Assembly: GCF_964019385.1 (NCBI RefSeq) | Contig: NC_088655.1 | Location: forward strand, 5,249,458 to 5,313,457 | Length of the DNA: 64,000 nucleotides | Direction of reading: 5' to 3' | From: Sycon ciliatum | Taxonomy: Eukaryota; Porifera; Calcarea; Leucosolenida; Sycettidae | Shown: positions 10,601 to 19,301 of the stretch, piece by piece | Position numbering within the stretch: the first letter of the stretch is position 1 | How the letters are laid out: each line of letters begins with the position of its first letter | Made by a program: the position numbers and the translations under genes | Notes under the pieces: model-generated | Databases searched by the model: none | Told to the model about the DNA's origin: nothing | Seen by the model: only the letters and a program-made list of their open reading frames with translations

Positions 10601-11981
10601 GGATGACGGTTTCATGCTGCGTCTCACCGACTCGTAGAGTCGCACGTATTTTGCCCAGGTTGCGTAGCGGCTCACCGGTCACAGCCTGCACACAGTCGTG
10701 GTCGTCATCTAAGTTCTCGACGAACCCACCGATCTGCGTGAGGTGCTCCTCGCCAATGGCATCAACGTCACTGCCTGTGTCTGGTGTCCAGGACAGTTGG
10801 GATGGCTGATCCTCTGTTTGCAGCATGGTCGAAACAGGTACTGTGCGACGGTCCACGCGAGACGCACGCTGTAGCTTCAGCTGTCCAAGCTTGGCAGCAG
10901 AGCTAGTCTTCGGCTGTTTCTGGCTCTTGCACATTCGCTGAAAATGCCCAATGCCATGACAGGAGTTGCACTTCTTGCCCTTGGCAGGACATACAGATTT
11001 CGTGTGGTCAGAACGACCACAATTTGGACAAGTGGACTTGGCCGCACTTGATGTCTCCCTTGGCTTAGAGTCAGCTGGCTTGTGACGTTTCTGCTGCTTG
11101 TACGCCGACTGCTTGGCAGCACTTGCCTGGAGGCCAGGACTGGGCATGTGCGCCTTGGTGTGGTATGCTGCTTCCTCCGTCCGGCAGAGGGTGACAGCCT
11201 GGTCGAGCGTGAGACCATGAGTTGCGAGCAACTTGTGTCGCGTCTCATCGTTCCGCACACCAATTACGACGCGGTCGCGCAGAGATTCCTCCTTGAGGGT
11301 ACGGCCGAGGCCTTTGCACTGCGCACAGCAGCGAGCATCACACGTTCCACATAGGCTGTGTGACAAGAAGTCGCATGCACTTTGTAGTTCACACAGGGCT
11401 GTGTAAAACGCATCAAATGATTCTCCAGCTTGCTGGACACGCTGGTAAAACTCTATGCGGTCCAACAGTGGATTACGTTGCCGTCTGATATACGCCTGAA
11501 TGCGCTCCAGCATCAGGTCGACGTCAGCTGAAGCTGGTATGCAGATAATATCCTCTCGGATAAAACGTCGCAGCTCCTCATCGAAACACTGACGGAGTGT
11601 TGCCACTCTGGCCTCACGAGCCTGGCTGGCCAAATGCTGGCACACACTAAAATCTCTCCAGCTTTCAACGAAGGAGTGAAAATCAGCCAGCGTCGCAGAC
11701 GACAATAAGTGTGGGCAGGAAACACTGTTCACTGGCCGTGGTGCTGAGGTCTGCGAGGTGGACTGAACTGGTGCTGAGGGCTGCGGAGTGAACTGAGGCT
11801 GCGATGGTGATAGCGACCTGCTCTGAACATTCTTGAACAGATCTTGCATCGCCTTATCACGAGCCTCAGCTGCACGCATCTGCTGCTCCATAAATTTCAT
11901 CAGGACACCCATTTGAGATTCCTGCTGTCGCTCGGTCGCGGAGGACAGGTCAAATCCGGTATCGTCCTGTGATTGTTCCAT
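7662..11981 (-). CDS. Gypsy gag-pol polyprotein, single fused ORF
   Basis: 1439 residues with no frameshift between gag and pol. In order: a capsid-like gag (about 85-290), two CCHC knuckles (CPNCGRSDHTKSVC near 318 and CNSCHGIGHFQRMC just after), and a protease (PDTGSD near 399). The reverse transcriptase core runs about 590-760 (LDARHGYWQIPLSD; catalytic VVDD near 712, where most relatives have an aromatic residue first). RNase H has ETDAS near 857. The integrase has an HHCC zinc finger (HASHQG...CPAC, ~1090-1130) and DDE residues in SADLF, CTDGGPQFSS and HAEAAVKAM. The C-terminal module is GPY/F-like (RNRRFLRPYRP). Gag and Pol made in one frame would have to be separated by the protease alone. 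It looks intact. Confidence 0.95.
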   Translation of the reverse strand: MEQSQDDTGFDLSSATERQQESQMGVLMKFMEQQMRAAEARDKAMQDLFKNVQSRSLSPSQPQFTPQPSAPVQSTSQTSAPRPVNSVSCPHLLSSATLADFHSFVESWRDFSVCQHLASQAREARVATLRQCFDEELRRFIREDIICIPASADVDLMLERIQAYIRRQRNPLLDRIEFYQRVQQAGESFDAFYTALCELQSACDFLSHSLCGTCDARCCAQCKGLGRTLKEESLRDRVVIGVRNDETRHKLLATHGLTLDQAVTLCRTEEAAYHTKAHMPSPGLQASAAKQSAYKQQKRHKPADSKPRETSSAAKSTCPNCGRSDHTKSVCPAKGKKCNSCHGIGHFQRMCKSQKQPKTSSAAKLGQLKLQRASRVDRRTVPVSTMLQTEDQPSQLSWTPDTGSDVDAIGEEHLTQIGGFVENLDDDHDCVQAVTGEPLRNLGKIRATLRVGETQHETVIHVYKGLHDALLSHTSLRALKFLPPDWPVQFTAEHEGASSPKICAAVSSCAHPSDAELARTREQLLQEFADVFSDSGLKPMEGPPMEIELQHDSKPSCVHTARPIPYAFRDQIKTQLDGMVSDGIIEPVTEPSEWCHPIVIVDKKGSTEKRLTVDFKRLNDQVRRPAHPVHTARDVVSGVGSAKFFTKLDARHGYWQIPLSDTAQEFTTFITPYGRYRYLRNPQGLISAGDEFNRRTDAAFSAIPRLGKVVDDCLAYDDDFLSHVSHVREILLCAREHGITFSPAKFVFGTQRIHFCGYNVTPDGWVVDDDKTSGIRQFPVPANRTDLRSFLGLVNQCGEFTPHLAELTNPLRGLLKTSREFMWDASHTAAFERTQEALLSPPVLAFYQVGQDLRLETDASALRGLGFVLWQKQNDQWRIIQCGSRYLSDAETRYAVIELEMLAVVWAVRKCRIYLSGAPFEVVTDHKPLIPIINSYSLDQIENPRLLRLRLKLQAYQLQASWRKGSENAFADALSRNPVGIPSTTDELGEAPSLHCRSIQICMVHSDTEPNANLKVAELREAAGADATYQSLIECILTGFPDRQQKLPAPLRAYWNGREHLSVDHGIVLKGNRIVVPESLRAQVLHNLHASHQGLVRTKSRARQLVYWSGITKDIDTLVRSCPACRAQQSSQPAEPLLNDRTPTLPFECASADLFTCQGHDFLVYADRLTGWPCVARTGRTTSSHDVILAFRRWFSDVGVPAVLCTDGGPQFSSHKFAEFCKRWQVNHVMSSPHYPQSNGHAEAAVKAMKRLITKTTVNGNLDTDDFRRGLLEWRNTPGSSGQSPAELLYGRSLQSFVIAHWKEFDSSWLSKATTRDETAMPSDDAVTDKSSTRRSLPQLRLGTHVDVQHPRTKQWSIRGVIVAVGNHRDYLVKLPSGRIYWRNRRFLRPYRPLVPAPLVVQPAAADASSPPPPSRRSARQRKPPQRLNIGSHHGQSYD

Positions 11982-12146
11982 TACGATTAGTCACTCGTCC
12001 ACGAGTACGAACAAATACACTACTAAAATAATTCAACTGAGACAGAGTTTCGATCGCGGAAACTACTACTTCATACGGAAAAAACAACTGGGCCCGTGCA
12101 AACACTACAAGGTGCGGACACAAGGCACGGACACAGGAAAGAACAA

Positions 12147-12159
12147 GTTCACTGCGCCA
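12147..12159 (-). other. primer-binding site of the Gypsy element
   Basis: Immediately after the 5' LTR the element strand reads TGGCGCAGTGAAC. It starts with the TGG that pairs with a tRNA CCA end, with no spacer. I cannot say which tRNA it matches. A similar site occurs at 57047-57067. Confidence 0.7.
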
Positions 12160-12309
12160 TGATACGTTACTATTTATTCGTGAAGACTTGGGAACGGAAA
12201 CAAAACATGTCATGAGAAAGAACAACAGGAAAAAGAAGCACACTCAACTAATCCGTGTGTGTGCGTGCATGCAGTACAACTATGACGTAATGAATATAGA
12301 TACACATCA
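12160..12309 (-). repeat. 5' LTR of the Gypsy element
   Basis: 150 bp, identical to 7395-7544. It should carry the promoter and transcription start for the gag-pol RNA. The downstream leader to the gag-pol ATG is about 178 nt. The outer flank at 12310-12314 is the second target copy GTCAG. Confidence 0.95.
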
Positions 12310-12480
12310 GTCAGTAGTACCTTTGGCGTGCACAAGCGCTTAAGCTAGTGTGCGGGAGGTGCCAAGATGTCCGGAAAATGTTGAATCATGGATAGCGTGG
12401 AGTGCTTCATCGCGGAGAGATGCGAATAGAATAAGCTGTAAAGTGACGGTGTTGTCATCATTCACATAGCCACGGGGGGG
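12310..12480 (-). pseudogene. older Gypsy relic, integrase zinc-finger region, part 2
   Basis: On the minus strand this reads LRDEALHAIHDSTFSGHLGT, the typical HHCC lead-in of a Gypsy integrase. It then runs to the GTCAG target copy of the inserted element and, skipping that insertion, continues into TQCQQR at 7170-7389. An in-frame stop and no further pol upstream show that it is a fragment. Confidence 0.75.
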
Positions 12481-12753
12481 GACCATTGTTATTAGGCTAG
12501 GGCGTGTTTTGGACTTCCCAATCTAAATAAAGAATACAAACAAACAAAACGGTGGAGCGGGCCATTGTGCATAAGCAGGTGATTAGACTGAGTTCATAGG
12601 CGAATAGTAGCCGAGCTGACGTGTTGGAATCAGGCATTTCCTCTAGCCGGGATGGCATTTGTGGAAATCCAGAGGCGGACACGGCTAATGTCGGGATCAG
12701 CAGTTTGGGCAGAGCACAATCCAGTATATCCTTTCAGATGAGGAGAGTTTTCG
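12481..12753. other. no recognised gene
   Basis: No convincing ORF or structural repeat was seen here. It contains a G-rich run near 12474 and A-rich segments. It may be a further part of the old Gypsy relic. Confidence 0.4.
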
Positions 12754-13100
12754 CTGCAGCAAGGGTATCCGGTTAGTTTGGGCTGCAGCAAGGGTATCCG
12801 GTTAGTTTGGGCTGCAGCAAGGGTATCCGGTTAGTTTGGGCTGCAGCAAGGGTATCCGGTTAGTTTGGGCTGCAGCAAGGGTATCCGGTTAGTTTGGGCG
12901 GCAGCAAGGGTATCCGGTTAGTTTGGGCTGCAGCAAGGGTATCCGGTTAGTTTGGGCTGCAGCAAGGGTATCCGGTTAGTTTGGGCTGCAGCAAGGGTAT
13001 CCGGTTAGTTTGGGCTGCAGCAAGGGTATCCGGTTAGTTTGGGCTGCAGCAAGGGTATCCGGTTAGTTTGGGCTGCAGCAAGGGTATCCGGTTAGGTCAG
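12754..13100 (+). repeat. 29-bp tandem repeat, about 12 copies
   Basis: The unit starts CTGCAGCAAGGGTATCCGG and continues TTAGTTTGGG. Copies begin at 12754, 12783, 12812 and so on every 29 bp to 13073. All but one (12899, which has CGGCAGC) look identical, and the last is partial. Such uniformity means recent expansion or homogenisation. Every unit but that one carries a PstI-type CTGCAG. Confidence 0.95.
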
Positions 13101-13507
13101 GTTATACTCTACCCGTACTGTTCTCCAGGATAGTACAGGTGAGGAACGAAATCAGAAAGAAGGAAACTGACCGAAGGAAAGTACACACAGTGGGAAGGTC
13201 TATACAACTCATTCCCAACACAGAATTGGAAATATTATGGTATTTCCCCAAATAGAGTTGCACTTTTCACCGAACTTCAATGGCGAAGAAGGGGGATGAC
13301 TGACAATCTAGCTAGTGACATTCTATACTAAGTCGTATGTAAGGCTGTGAGTTTATCGCCTAAATACTTGAACCCACTAATCTCCCTTATACCTAAGGCG
13401 AAACCAAAATATCAAGACTGCCCGGCTCACCTGCACCAAAACGGAGCTGAAGTGAATTTTTTAAACCGTTCATGTACTTGTACAGTAATGATCATGTGAC
13501 TGGTAGA
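13101..13507. other. no recognised gene
   Basis: About 400 bp between the 29-bp array and the TTAA element. I see no ORF above background, no tandem repeat and no inverted repeat. Confidence 0.4.
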
Positions 13508-13511
13508 TTAA

Positions 13512-14893
13512 AGGGGAAGTCCGGTGAAAAATTTAAATTTCAGGGTCGGTAGAGTTTCGGCCGCTGAGTCGAATGGTGTTGGTCCCACCTGTCTCCAACA
13601 AAGCGTTCTCGAGATATTTCCGTTTGAAAAACTGAGTTTCGGGGGCTGCGCCATGACGTCATGCGGCCGCGCCACACCCTCTGCAACGTCATAGCGTGCA
13701 GCTGGGTCAAAAGGAGTGCGTGAAAGCAATAGTGTCAGTGCTATTTCAAATGATTTGGCGACTGATATTAGGTGGTGCAAGCGACCCCGAAGACATGTAA
13801 CTCCTTGTGAGAGTGAGGATGCAGCCATGGCTGACCTTCATGAGTTCGGTCTGGGGCTGAGAACCTCGGTAGTCAGCTGAAGGAATGGCCGCGCGGGCCG
13901 GTCAAGAGTGAGCGCTACTGAGTTTCCGACTGATGAAGAAGCAGCAGCTATTGCAGACGAGGCTGATGTAATTATCAGATCGCTGGAGAGCAGGGTCGCC
14001 AAAATGGAGAAGAGTGATGCGAGTGCTCTAAATGTTGTTCCATACCGATTAGATTCGCTTAGACTGCCACATGGTGATGTTTTGGTGCGAACTTGGCATA
14101 TTTCGGACTACTCAATTGGAGAACAGTGCAGGCTCTTTGAACCACGGGCACGACTCTTCGCTTGCAACGCTATGGAATCTGAAAGTTCTAGGTCCGAGAG
14201 CTGTTCGCTGTTTTGTCACTTGTCACGGTTGTGCACTCATCGCTGTAGCATAAAATAATGAGGCGCCGCGGGTGCGGAAAACTAAAATTTTCTTTCTCAA
14301 AGCACAACCACCGGCACCGGCAAGGAGAAACGCACGTTCTCTGACTACATGACTGTACAATACGACTGATACGAGTGTAGTACATGACAAGTCCGTGTGT
14401 TGACTAGTTTTCTGAGTCTTGTGTCAGTTGTGACATGAGTTTGTTGACTGCACTACAGCTAGATAACACACTGCACGCACTGCATGCACGCAGCGCAGAG
14501 CGCATAGACCATGTAGACGGGCTAACGGAAAAGTCCAACTCGGAAACGGCTAAAATACGGTATAACCTCGAGGTTTACCGAAAATCACAGGGTACGTAGT
14601 GTTTGTAACACTGAATCGAATGGTCTTGGTCCGAAGAAGCTGCGATAAACGGTTCCCCAATCGAACGCGCTCCGAATATGGCCATTTTTGTACAGAACTA
14701 GATGGTGTGGCTACCTGGCTGCACGCTGTGACGTCATCACCTGGATCTGGGTGATGCGCGCTCAAATTCGCACATGTTCGATTGGGCGTATCTGACGAAC
14801 CATAAGCCGCAGCCTCCTCGGACAAAGACCATTCGACTCAGCGCCCCGAACTCTACGGACTGAGAAATTTAAATTTTTCACCGGACTTCCCCT
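13512..14893. mobile_element. TTAA-flanked non-autonomous DNA transposon, 1,382 bp
   Basis: TTAA at 13508-13511 and 14894-14897 flank perfect 30-bp terminal inverted repeats beginning AGGGGAAGTCCGGTGAAAAA. Subterminal sequence is also inverted (CGCTGAGTCGAATGGT near 13563 and, reversed, near 14830), with a third diverged direct copy near 14615. TTAA duplication is typical of piggyBac and Kolobok transposons; the AGGGG start leans to Kolobok. No transposase is recognisable. A 116-codon plus-strand ORF at 13908-14258 is unassigned, so the element probably relies on a relative in trans. Confidence 0.85.
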
Positions 14894-14916
14894 TTAAACG
14901 AAATCTCACAATCCCC

Positions 14917-15060
14917 GGGCCTGTACAACTCACTGATATGTACTACTCACGCTCAGGGCCTGTACAACTCACTGATATGTACTACTCACGCAGCTCAGGG
15001 CCTGTACAACTCACTGATATGAACTACTCACGCTCAGGGCCTGTACAACTCACGGATATG
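14917..15060 (+). repeat. 39-bp tandem repeat, 4 copies
   Basis: The unit reads GGGCCTGTACAACTCACTGA then TATGTACTACTCACGCTCA. Copies begin near 14917, 14956 (3 bp longer), 14998 and 15037. The same unit reappears at 17424-17480, so the two arrays bracket the palindrome-rich zone between them. Confidence 0.85.
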
Positions 15061-15062
15061 TA

Positions 15063-15173
15063 TGTATTACTGCACAAGGACCAGTGCAATACCGGCCGAT
15101 ATCTGCACGAACGGCGAAGCCGTAAGTGCAGATATCGACGCCGGTATTGCACGCGTCCGAGTGCAGTAATACA
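15063..15173. repeat. foldback hairpin with ~50-bp arms
   Basis: TGTATTACTGCAC at 15063 is answered by GTGCAGTAATACA ending at 15173. Inner blocks (GTGCAATACCGG, GATATCTGCAC) are likewise inverted about a short loop near 15112-15122. It directly abuts the last 39-bp repeat unit. Confidence 0.85.
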
Positions 15174-15237
15174 TTTATCGCACCCCTGCCACCACACAGT
15201 CTGTCACCACATACACTTGACGCAGTCTGGTGCAACC

Positions 15238-15950
15238 CTAGCATGCTGCATGCAACCCTGCTATTATTTCACAGTCATACAACACACCACAACCAGTCGC
15301 TTTCATTTTTAGAGGAACACTTCTTTCGAGCAGCTGCTGTCTATACGGGAGATCCTGGAAGTAGCGGGACAGCTTGCTAATGTCGTCGTCGTTGACGGGG
15401 TGTTTGTGCTCCACCGCTTTGACTTCTCCCGCTTTCTTTGGCTTCATGAGGAAGGCCTTCAATGCAATGTTTGCGTCCTTGAACGCTGGGTCACTGTGGA
15501 CGTTCATGGGCCGCTTCAACTCGACTAGCTTGTATTGCGGAACGGAAACCGAGGCAAGATTGATGCAGATCTGCAGAGTAGAACTTCACTCCAGCTTTCT
15601 TCGGACGCAATTCGACGTATGCATGTCGCAGAATGTAAGCTAGGTCGCTTGCCGGAACCGTACTCAGGTCACAGCAACGTCCTGTGTCTTTACAATACTC
15701 GTGGAATAAGCGGAGCCATTTGTCAGTTGCCTTCTCTGTGTTTTTGTTTTTCTGCTCAGAAACGAGGCTGTTCGATGGCGGCGTCGGACAGTTTCTCAAA
15801 TCGGCTGTCGACAGTCTTCTCCAATACTTGGGCGTCTGCTGTCTCGACTCTCGCGGAGCTCGTGAAGTTGACTTGGCGGACGCAAGCCGGGTCCACATTC
15901 GCTTCCGCGACAGCGTCCTCGACCAATAATACTATTATTAATTTTGGTAC
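15238..15950 (-). pseudogene. Crypton/KIAA1958-like tyrosine recombinase, N-terminal fragment
   Basis: Minus-strand peptides match the N-terminal core-binding region of the Crypton-derived tyrosine-recombinase-like family. Residues from 15898-15491 include EKATDKWLRLFHEYCKDT and LAYILRHAYVELRPKKAG. After a frameshift near 15530 the frame 15519-15238 continues NVHSDPAFKDANIALKAF and EHKHPVNDDDISKLSRYF. A third frame upstream (about 15945-15780) may belong to the same protein. The catalytic half, with the Arg-His-Arg-Tyr residues, is absent. So this is a broken transposon fragment or a decayed host paralogue; no activity is expected. Confidence 0.7.
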
Positions 15951-16104
15951 TCGGATGTTGAGCCATAAATAAATGTGGAAGAGAAAAATACATATGGATA
16001 CGAGTTAAGAGTAACTCTCCATCACTGTAACATGATACTATATACAGTCAGAAAGTCCATATGTATTTTTCTCTTCCACATTTATTTATGGCTCAACATC
16101 CGAG
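15950..16104. repeat. perfect palindrome, 49-bp arms
   Basis: Left arm 15950-15998 (starting CTCGGATGTTGAGCC) and right arm 16056-16104 appear perfectly complementary around a 57-bp spacer. The left arm overlaps the longer inverted repeat that pairs with 16590-16673. Confidence 0.92.
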
Positions 16105-16673
16105 TTTCAAATTGCACACCTGATGAGCCGTCACGAACCATACGGCGAAACGTACGTCGTGTGAAACAACTTGTTTTGTAGTCAACTAGTCCATCACAAT
16201 GTCATGCATGAGGAGTACTGTAGGAGTTTGGCTTTCGGCTTGTACAATTCGTTTTCGCAAAGCTTCCCTTTCTTTACTTATCTTTGATATTTATGACCCA
16301 CCCAAGTTGGGTGGTGTGCTGCTTTGCTGCTTCGAATTGTAGTTAGACCGCTTTGTCAAATATCGTACTGGTCTCGTCATCGTCCAGTAACAATCGACAT
16401 TCTTTGTTCCGTTGGGACTGTGGCTTTTGCTCGTTTTCGTTGCGCTTGCCTTCCCCTCTTTGGTCTTTTCCATAACCTTGAACCTTCCAAGTTGGAAGGC
16501 TGTCGGTTAGCGCTACGGAGATGCGTTAAAGCTAGGTGTCAGGACGTCGAATGTTTCAGTACTCTGTCAGTTTTGTGCCTAGTTATTGCACTTTCTGACT
16601 GTATATAGTATCATGTTACAGTGATGGAGAGTTACTCTTAACTCATATCCATATGTATTTTTCTCTTCCACAT
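15970..16673. mobile_element. MITE-like element with ~84-bp inverted repeats, ~704 bp
   Basis: The stretch 15970-16053 (AATGTGGAAGAGAAAAATAC to CAGAAAGT) recurs reversed at 16590-16673 with very few mismatches. The interior (16054-16589) encodes nothing recognisable. Long terminal inverted repeats without a transposase gene suggest a foldback or MITE element. Its left end has been duplicated into the palindrome at 15950-16104. Confidence 0.75.
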
Positions 16674-16726
16674 TAATTTTGGTGTGCTGCAGCAAGTCAG
16701 CAGCAACTCCCTGGCGGAGCGACTCC

Positions 16727-16969
16727 CCCCAGTACACCGCCAGCCAATGACTATGTGGATGCACTGCAGTGCGATATTGAACCCCGGCGAGTGAGCGTGC
16801 AAATAACCTATAATTATCTGCACGCTCACTTCGAAGCGAGCGTGCAAATAACCTATATTTGCACGCTCGCTTCGAAGTGAGCGTGCAAATATAGGTTATT
16901 TGCACGCTCACTCGCCGGGGTGCAATATCGCACTGCAGTGCATCCACATTGGCTGGCGGTGTACTGGGG
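16727..16969. repeat. 243-bp nested palindrome
   Basis: The outer arms start CCCCAGTACACCGCCAGCCA at 16727 and are mirrored by GGCTGGCGGTGTACTGGGG ending at 16969. The centre (about 16820-16885) is itself made of alternating inverted copies of GCACGCTCACTTCGAAG. The sequence is foldback over almost its whole length, so a very stable cruciform is possible. Confidence 0.92.
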
Positions 16970-16977
16970 AATATGTA

Positions 16978-17102
16978 TCTAATATTGACTGAGTACGAGG
17001 TCAATATAGGAAATAAAAGCCGAGTAAAAGACCGAGGCGAAGCTGAGGTCTTTTACGAGGTTTTTATTTCCTATACTGACCAAGTACGAAGTCAATATTA
17101 GA
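16978..17102. repeat. 125-bp palindrome, foldback family with core CCGAGTAAAAGACC
   Basis: TCTAATATTGAC at 16978 mirrors GTCAATATTAGA ending 17102. The centre has CCGAGTAAAAGACC facing GGTCTTTTACGAGG. It lies 9 bp from the previous palindrome. A related copy is at 18868-18978, and both are followed by TTATCACGA. Confidence 0.9.
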
Positions 17103-17423
17103 TTTATCACGACAAACAGTCCGTATTTCAAATTCCAAAACGATAACCTCATGAATCCCGGTTTTATGATTGCACAACCGTTGCACAATGACAATGCTGT
17201 TGACAATGCTGCACTGCGCACTGGGCACCGTTCAACTGCGCAACCCCTAAGCAGTCAAATATAAGCAGTCAATATAGCCCTAAGGAGTGAAATATGCAGG
17301 TATATTTGACTGCTTAGGTATGGCAAAAATCTATGTGAGTCAATACTAAGGGAGTGATAATGCACGCTCAGTAAGGCCGCTGATTGGCTCAAACCATGGA
17401 GACACTCACGTGGGGTGCGATAA

Positions 17424-17480
17424 GTACTACTCACGCTCAGGGCCTGTACAACTCACTGATATGTACTACTCACGCTCAGG
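17424..17480 (+). repeat. 39-bp repeat unit, second site
   Basis: One full and one partial copy of the unit found at 14917-15060 (TACTACTCACGCTCAGGGCC motif). Confidence 0.85.
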
Positions 17481-18394
17481 GTCGTCGTTGACTGAAATAT
17501 CACATACATTTTTTTGTATTTATATCATTATCTCATGGCACATCATGATGACGGCCAGTAAAACTGAGACAAGGGTGAAAGCCAACCACAGCAGTAAAAC
17601 AGATAAAGGAATTCAAATAAAAGACAAAGAAGGCAAAGGAGAAGACAAACCAGCAGGATATACATGAAACCTACAATTGAGCAGAGATTTTAGCAACAAA
17701 ATTATCCATCGACGTGCTTGTCTTGGTAATGTTGCCCAAAACACATAACCACTAGCCAGCAAAGATCGGGAATCTTGTGAATAGGGTGGAGGCAGCGCGT
17801 GGGAGACTGAATGAGTTCCGGGTATTCCGTGTTTCGGAGAACCAATTATAAGCCTGCATATGCAAGGGTATTTTATTTAGTAATATTTTATGTATGAGAA
17901 CATTGTACAGGTAAACCGACTACCTATTGTATGCGAGGCAAGGTTGTTTTTAAACGGACCAGAAAGAAATGTCACGGTTCGCTTCAGACCCAATTAGACT
18001 GAGTTTTCAGCATCCATAGGAACATCACCACTCTGCAAATATCTAAGGCGTAGATGCAGTTCCTAAAGTGATGGGAGGTGAGTAGATCAGACCACCAGCA
18101 AAGTCGTCACCGGAAGTACTCTAAACAAAATCCAGAATGCAATGCATACACACATAGTAAAATTTACTAATAAAAATTGAAGATTCACCTGCAGCACACG
18201 GGTCACGCCCGGGAATCTCGATTTAATAGTCAAATATGCAAAAGATTTGACTGCTTCTATGATGCCTTTTGGAGAAGACCTTATAATCGGTCTAGATATG
18301 CTATAATGACCTCGTAAGTGACCTAAGTAAGCATATGCGGATAATGGCGGCAGCAGAAAAATTGGCAGAATTCGGTACTTTTTCTGGTACGTTT
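17481..18394. other. no recognised gene
   Basis: AT-rich, with no credible ORF. The minus-strand frames crossing 18087-18527 run through a dispersed repeat and look like chance. Confidence 0.4.
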
Positions 18395-18515
18395 CATGCA
18401 TGTTTGGTATGTGGATAAAGAAATGGAGCAGAATTCGAGGAATTGCCCGCCATAAGGTTTGTATGGTTTTGTCAATTTCACTCCTTGTCGAGCAGAATCT
18501 GCCACCTTTTCGAGC
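18395..18515. repeat. dispersed repeat shared with 62396-62508
   Basis: The segment ATGGAGCAGAATTCGAGGAA...CCCGCCATAAGGTTTGTATG recurs in the same orientation at 62396-62508 with about 85-90 percent identity by eye. It is an interspersed repeat of unknown class. Confidence 0.75.
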
Positions 18516-18788
18516 ATTATCCGCCACTGCCCAGACCTAAGCCTAGGAGACCTCGGTCTATACTCAGTCTATAAAGCACGCAAAGACCTCCTAATTGGTC
18601 AATAATCTATACACATTGAAACAATGTGGCCGAGAAAAAAATGGGGGTATTGGTGCGACATATAATTGCTTAGGGGAAATACAATAGGAAATTTTACCAG
18701 ATAAGTGAGTCCTATGGCGCATTCCAAGTTTTTCTTGCCAGAGAGATATAATTACAAGTATTATTATGATACAAAGCCACCATAGTTA

Positions 18789-18978
18789 TCACGTGATATG
18801 GATCATGTGACCATAAATTATCATGTGATATGGATCATGTGACAATATCATGTGATATGTATAGGGTATTGACCAAGACGAGGTCTATATGGGAAATATA
18901 GGCCGAGTAAAAGACCAAGGTCAGCCGAGGTCTTTTACGAGGCCTATATTTCCCATATAGACCGACGTCGAGGTCAAT
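18789..18978. repeat. short direct repeats followed by a second foldback palindrome
   Basis: Near-copies of TCATGTGATATGGATCATGT begin at about 18789, 18818 and 18845. From 18868 to 18978 there is a palindrome (ATTGACCAAGACGAGGTC facing its complement) whose centre, GGCCGAGTAAAAGACC versus GGTCTTTTACGAGGCC, is that of the 16978-17102 family. No gene is visible from here to the BEL element at 19302. Confidence 0.85.
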
Positions 18979-19301
18979 TATCTTATTTATCACGATTCCT
19001 TTGCCATAACCCCAAAATTTGAACCTTTAGGAGCTATTTTAACCTTTTTAGTATAGCATTTGTACTATAATGTACATAGGATGTTGCCTATTTTGGGTAC
19101 AAGACTGTAAGAACAACAGAGTTCAGCATCTGCAGCACAGTGGCTGGGTGGTATAAGGGGTCGCTTGAGATTCATACAAAATCCTGGATACATCCTTTAC
19201 TGATGACAGTGTGTAGAAGCAGTATTTAAGCAGGTCTTCTACGGCATGACAGCACCTGCAGGTCAGTTGTACACACCACGCCACTTACCACCAACGATCA
19301 G

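Larger units (their letters stand above)
7395..12309 (-). mobile_element. intact Ty3/Gypsy LTR retrotransposon, 4,915 bp
   Basis: Two 150 bp LTRs (7395-7544 and 12160-12309) read identical base for base. They start TGATGTGTATC and end GTATCA on the element strand. The flanks are a perfect 5-bp target duplication, GTCAG at 7390-7394 and at 12310-12314. Between the LTRs lie a primer-binding site, one uninterrupted gag-pol ORF of 1439 codons and a polypurine tract. Identical LTRs plus an open ORF indicate a very recent insertion that may still be mobile. The LTRs are unusually short. Confidence 0.96.

Noticed and set aside
15063..17102. tRNA or structured ncRNA genes from the hairpins
   Set aside because: The arms are long simple palindromes without tRNA boxes or cloverleaf spacing; foldback DNA elements explain them better.
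18087..18527. 146-codon minus-strand ORF with hydrophobic stretches
   Set aside because: It runs across a dispersed repeat also found near 62.4 kb, where the frame is not kept.
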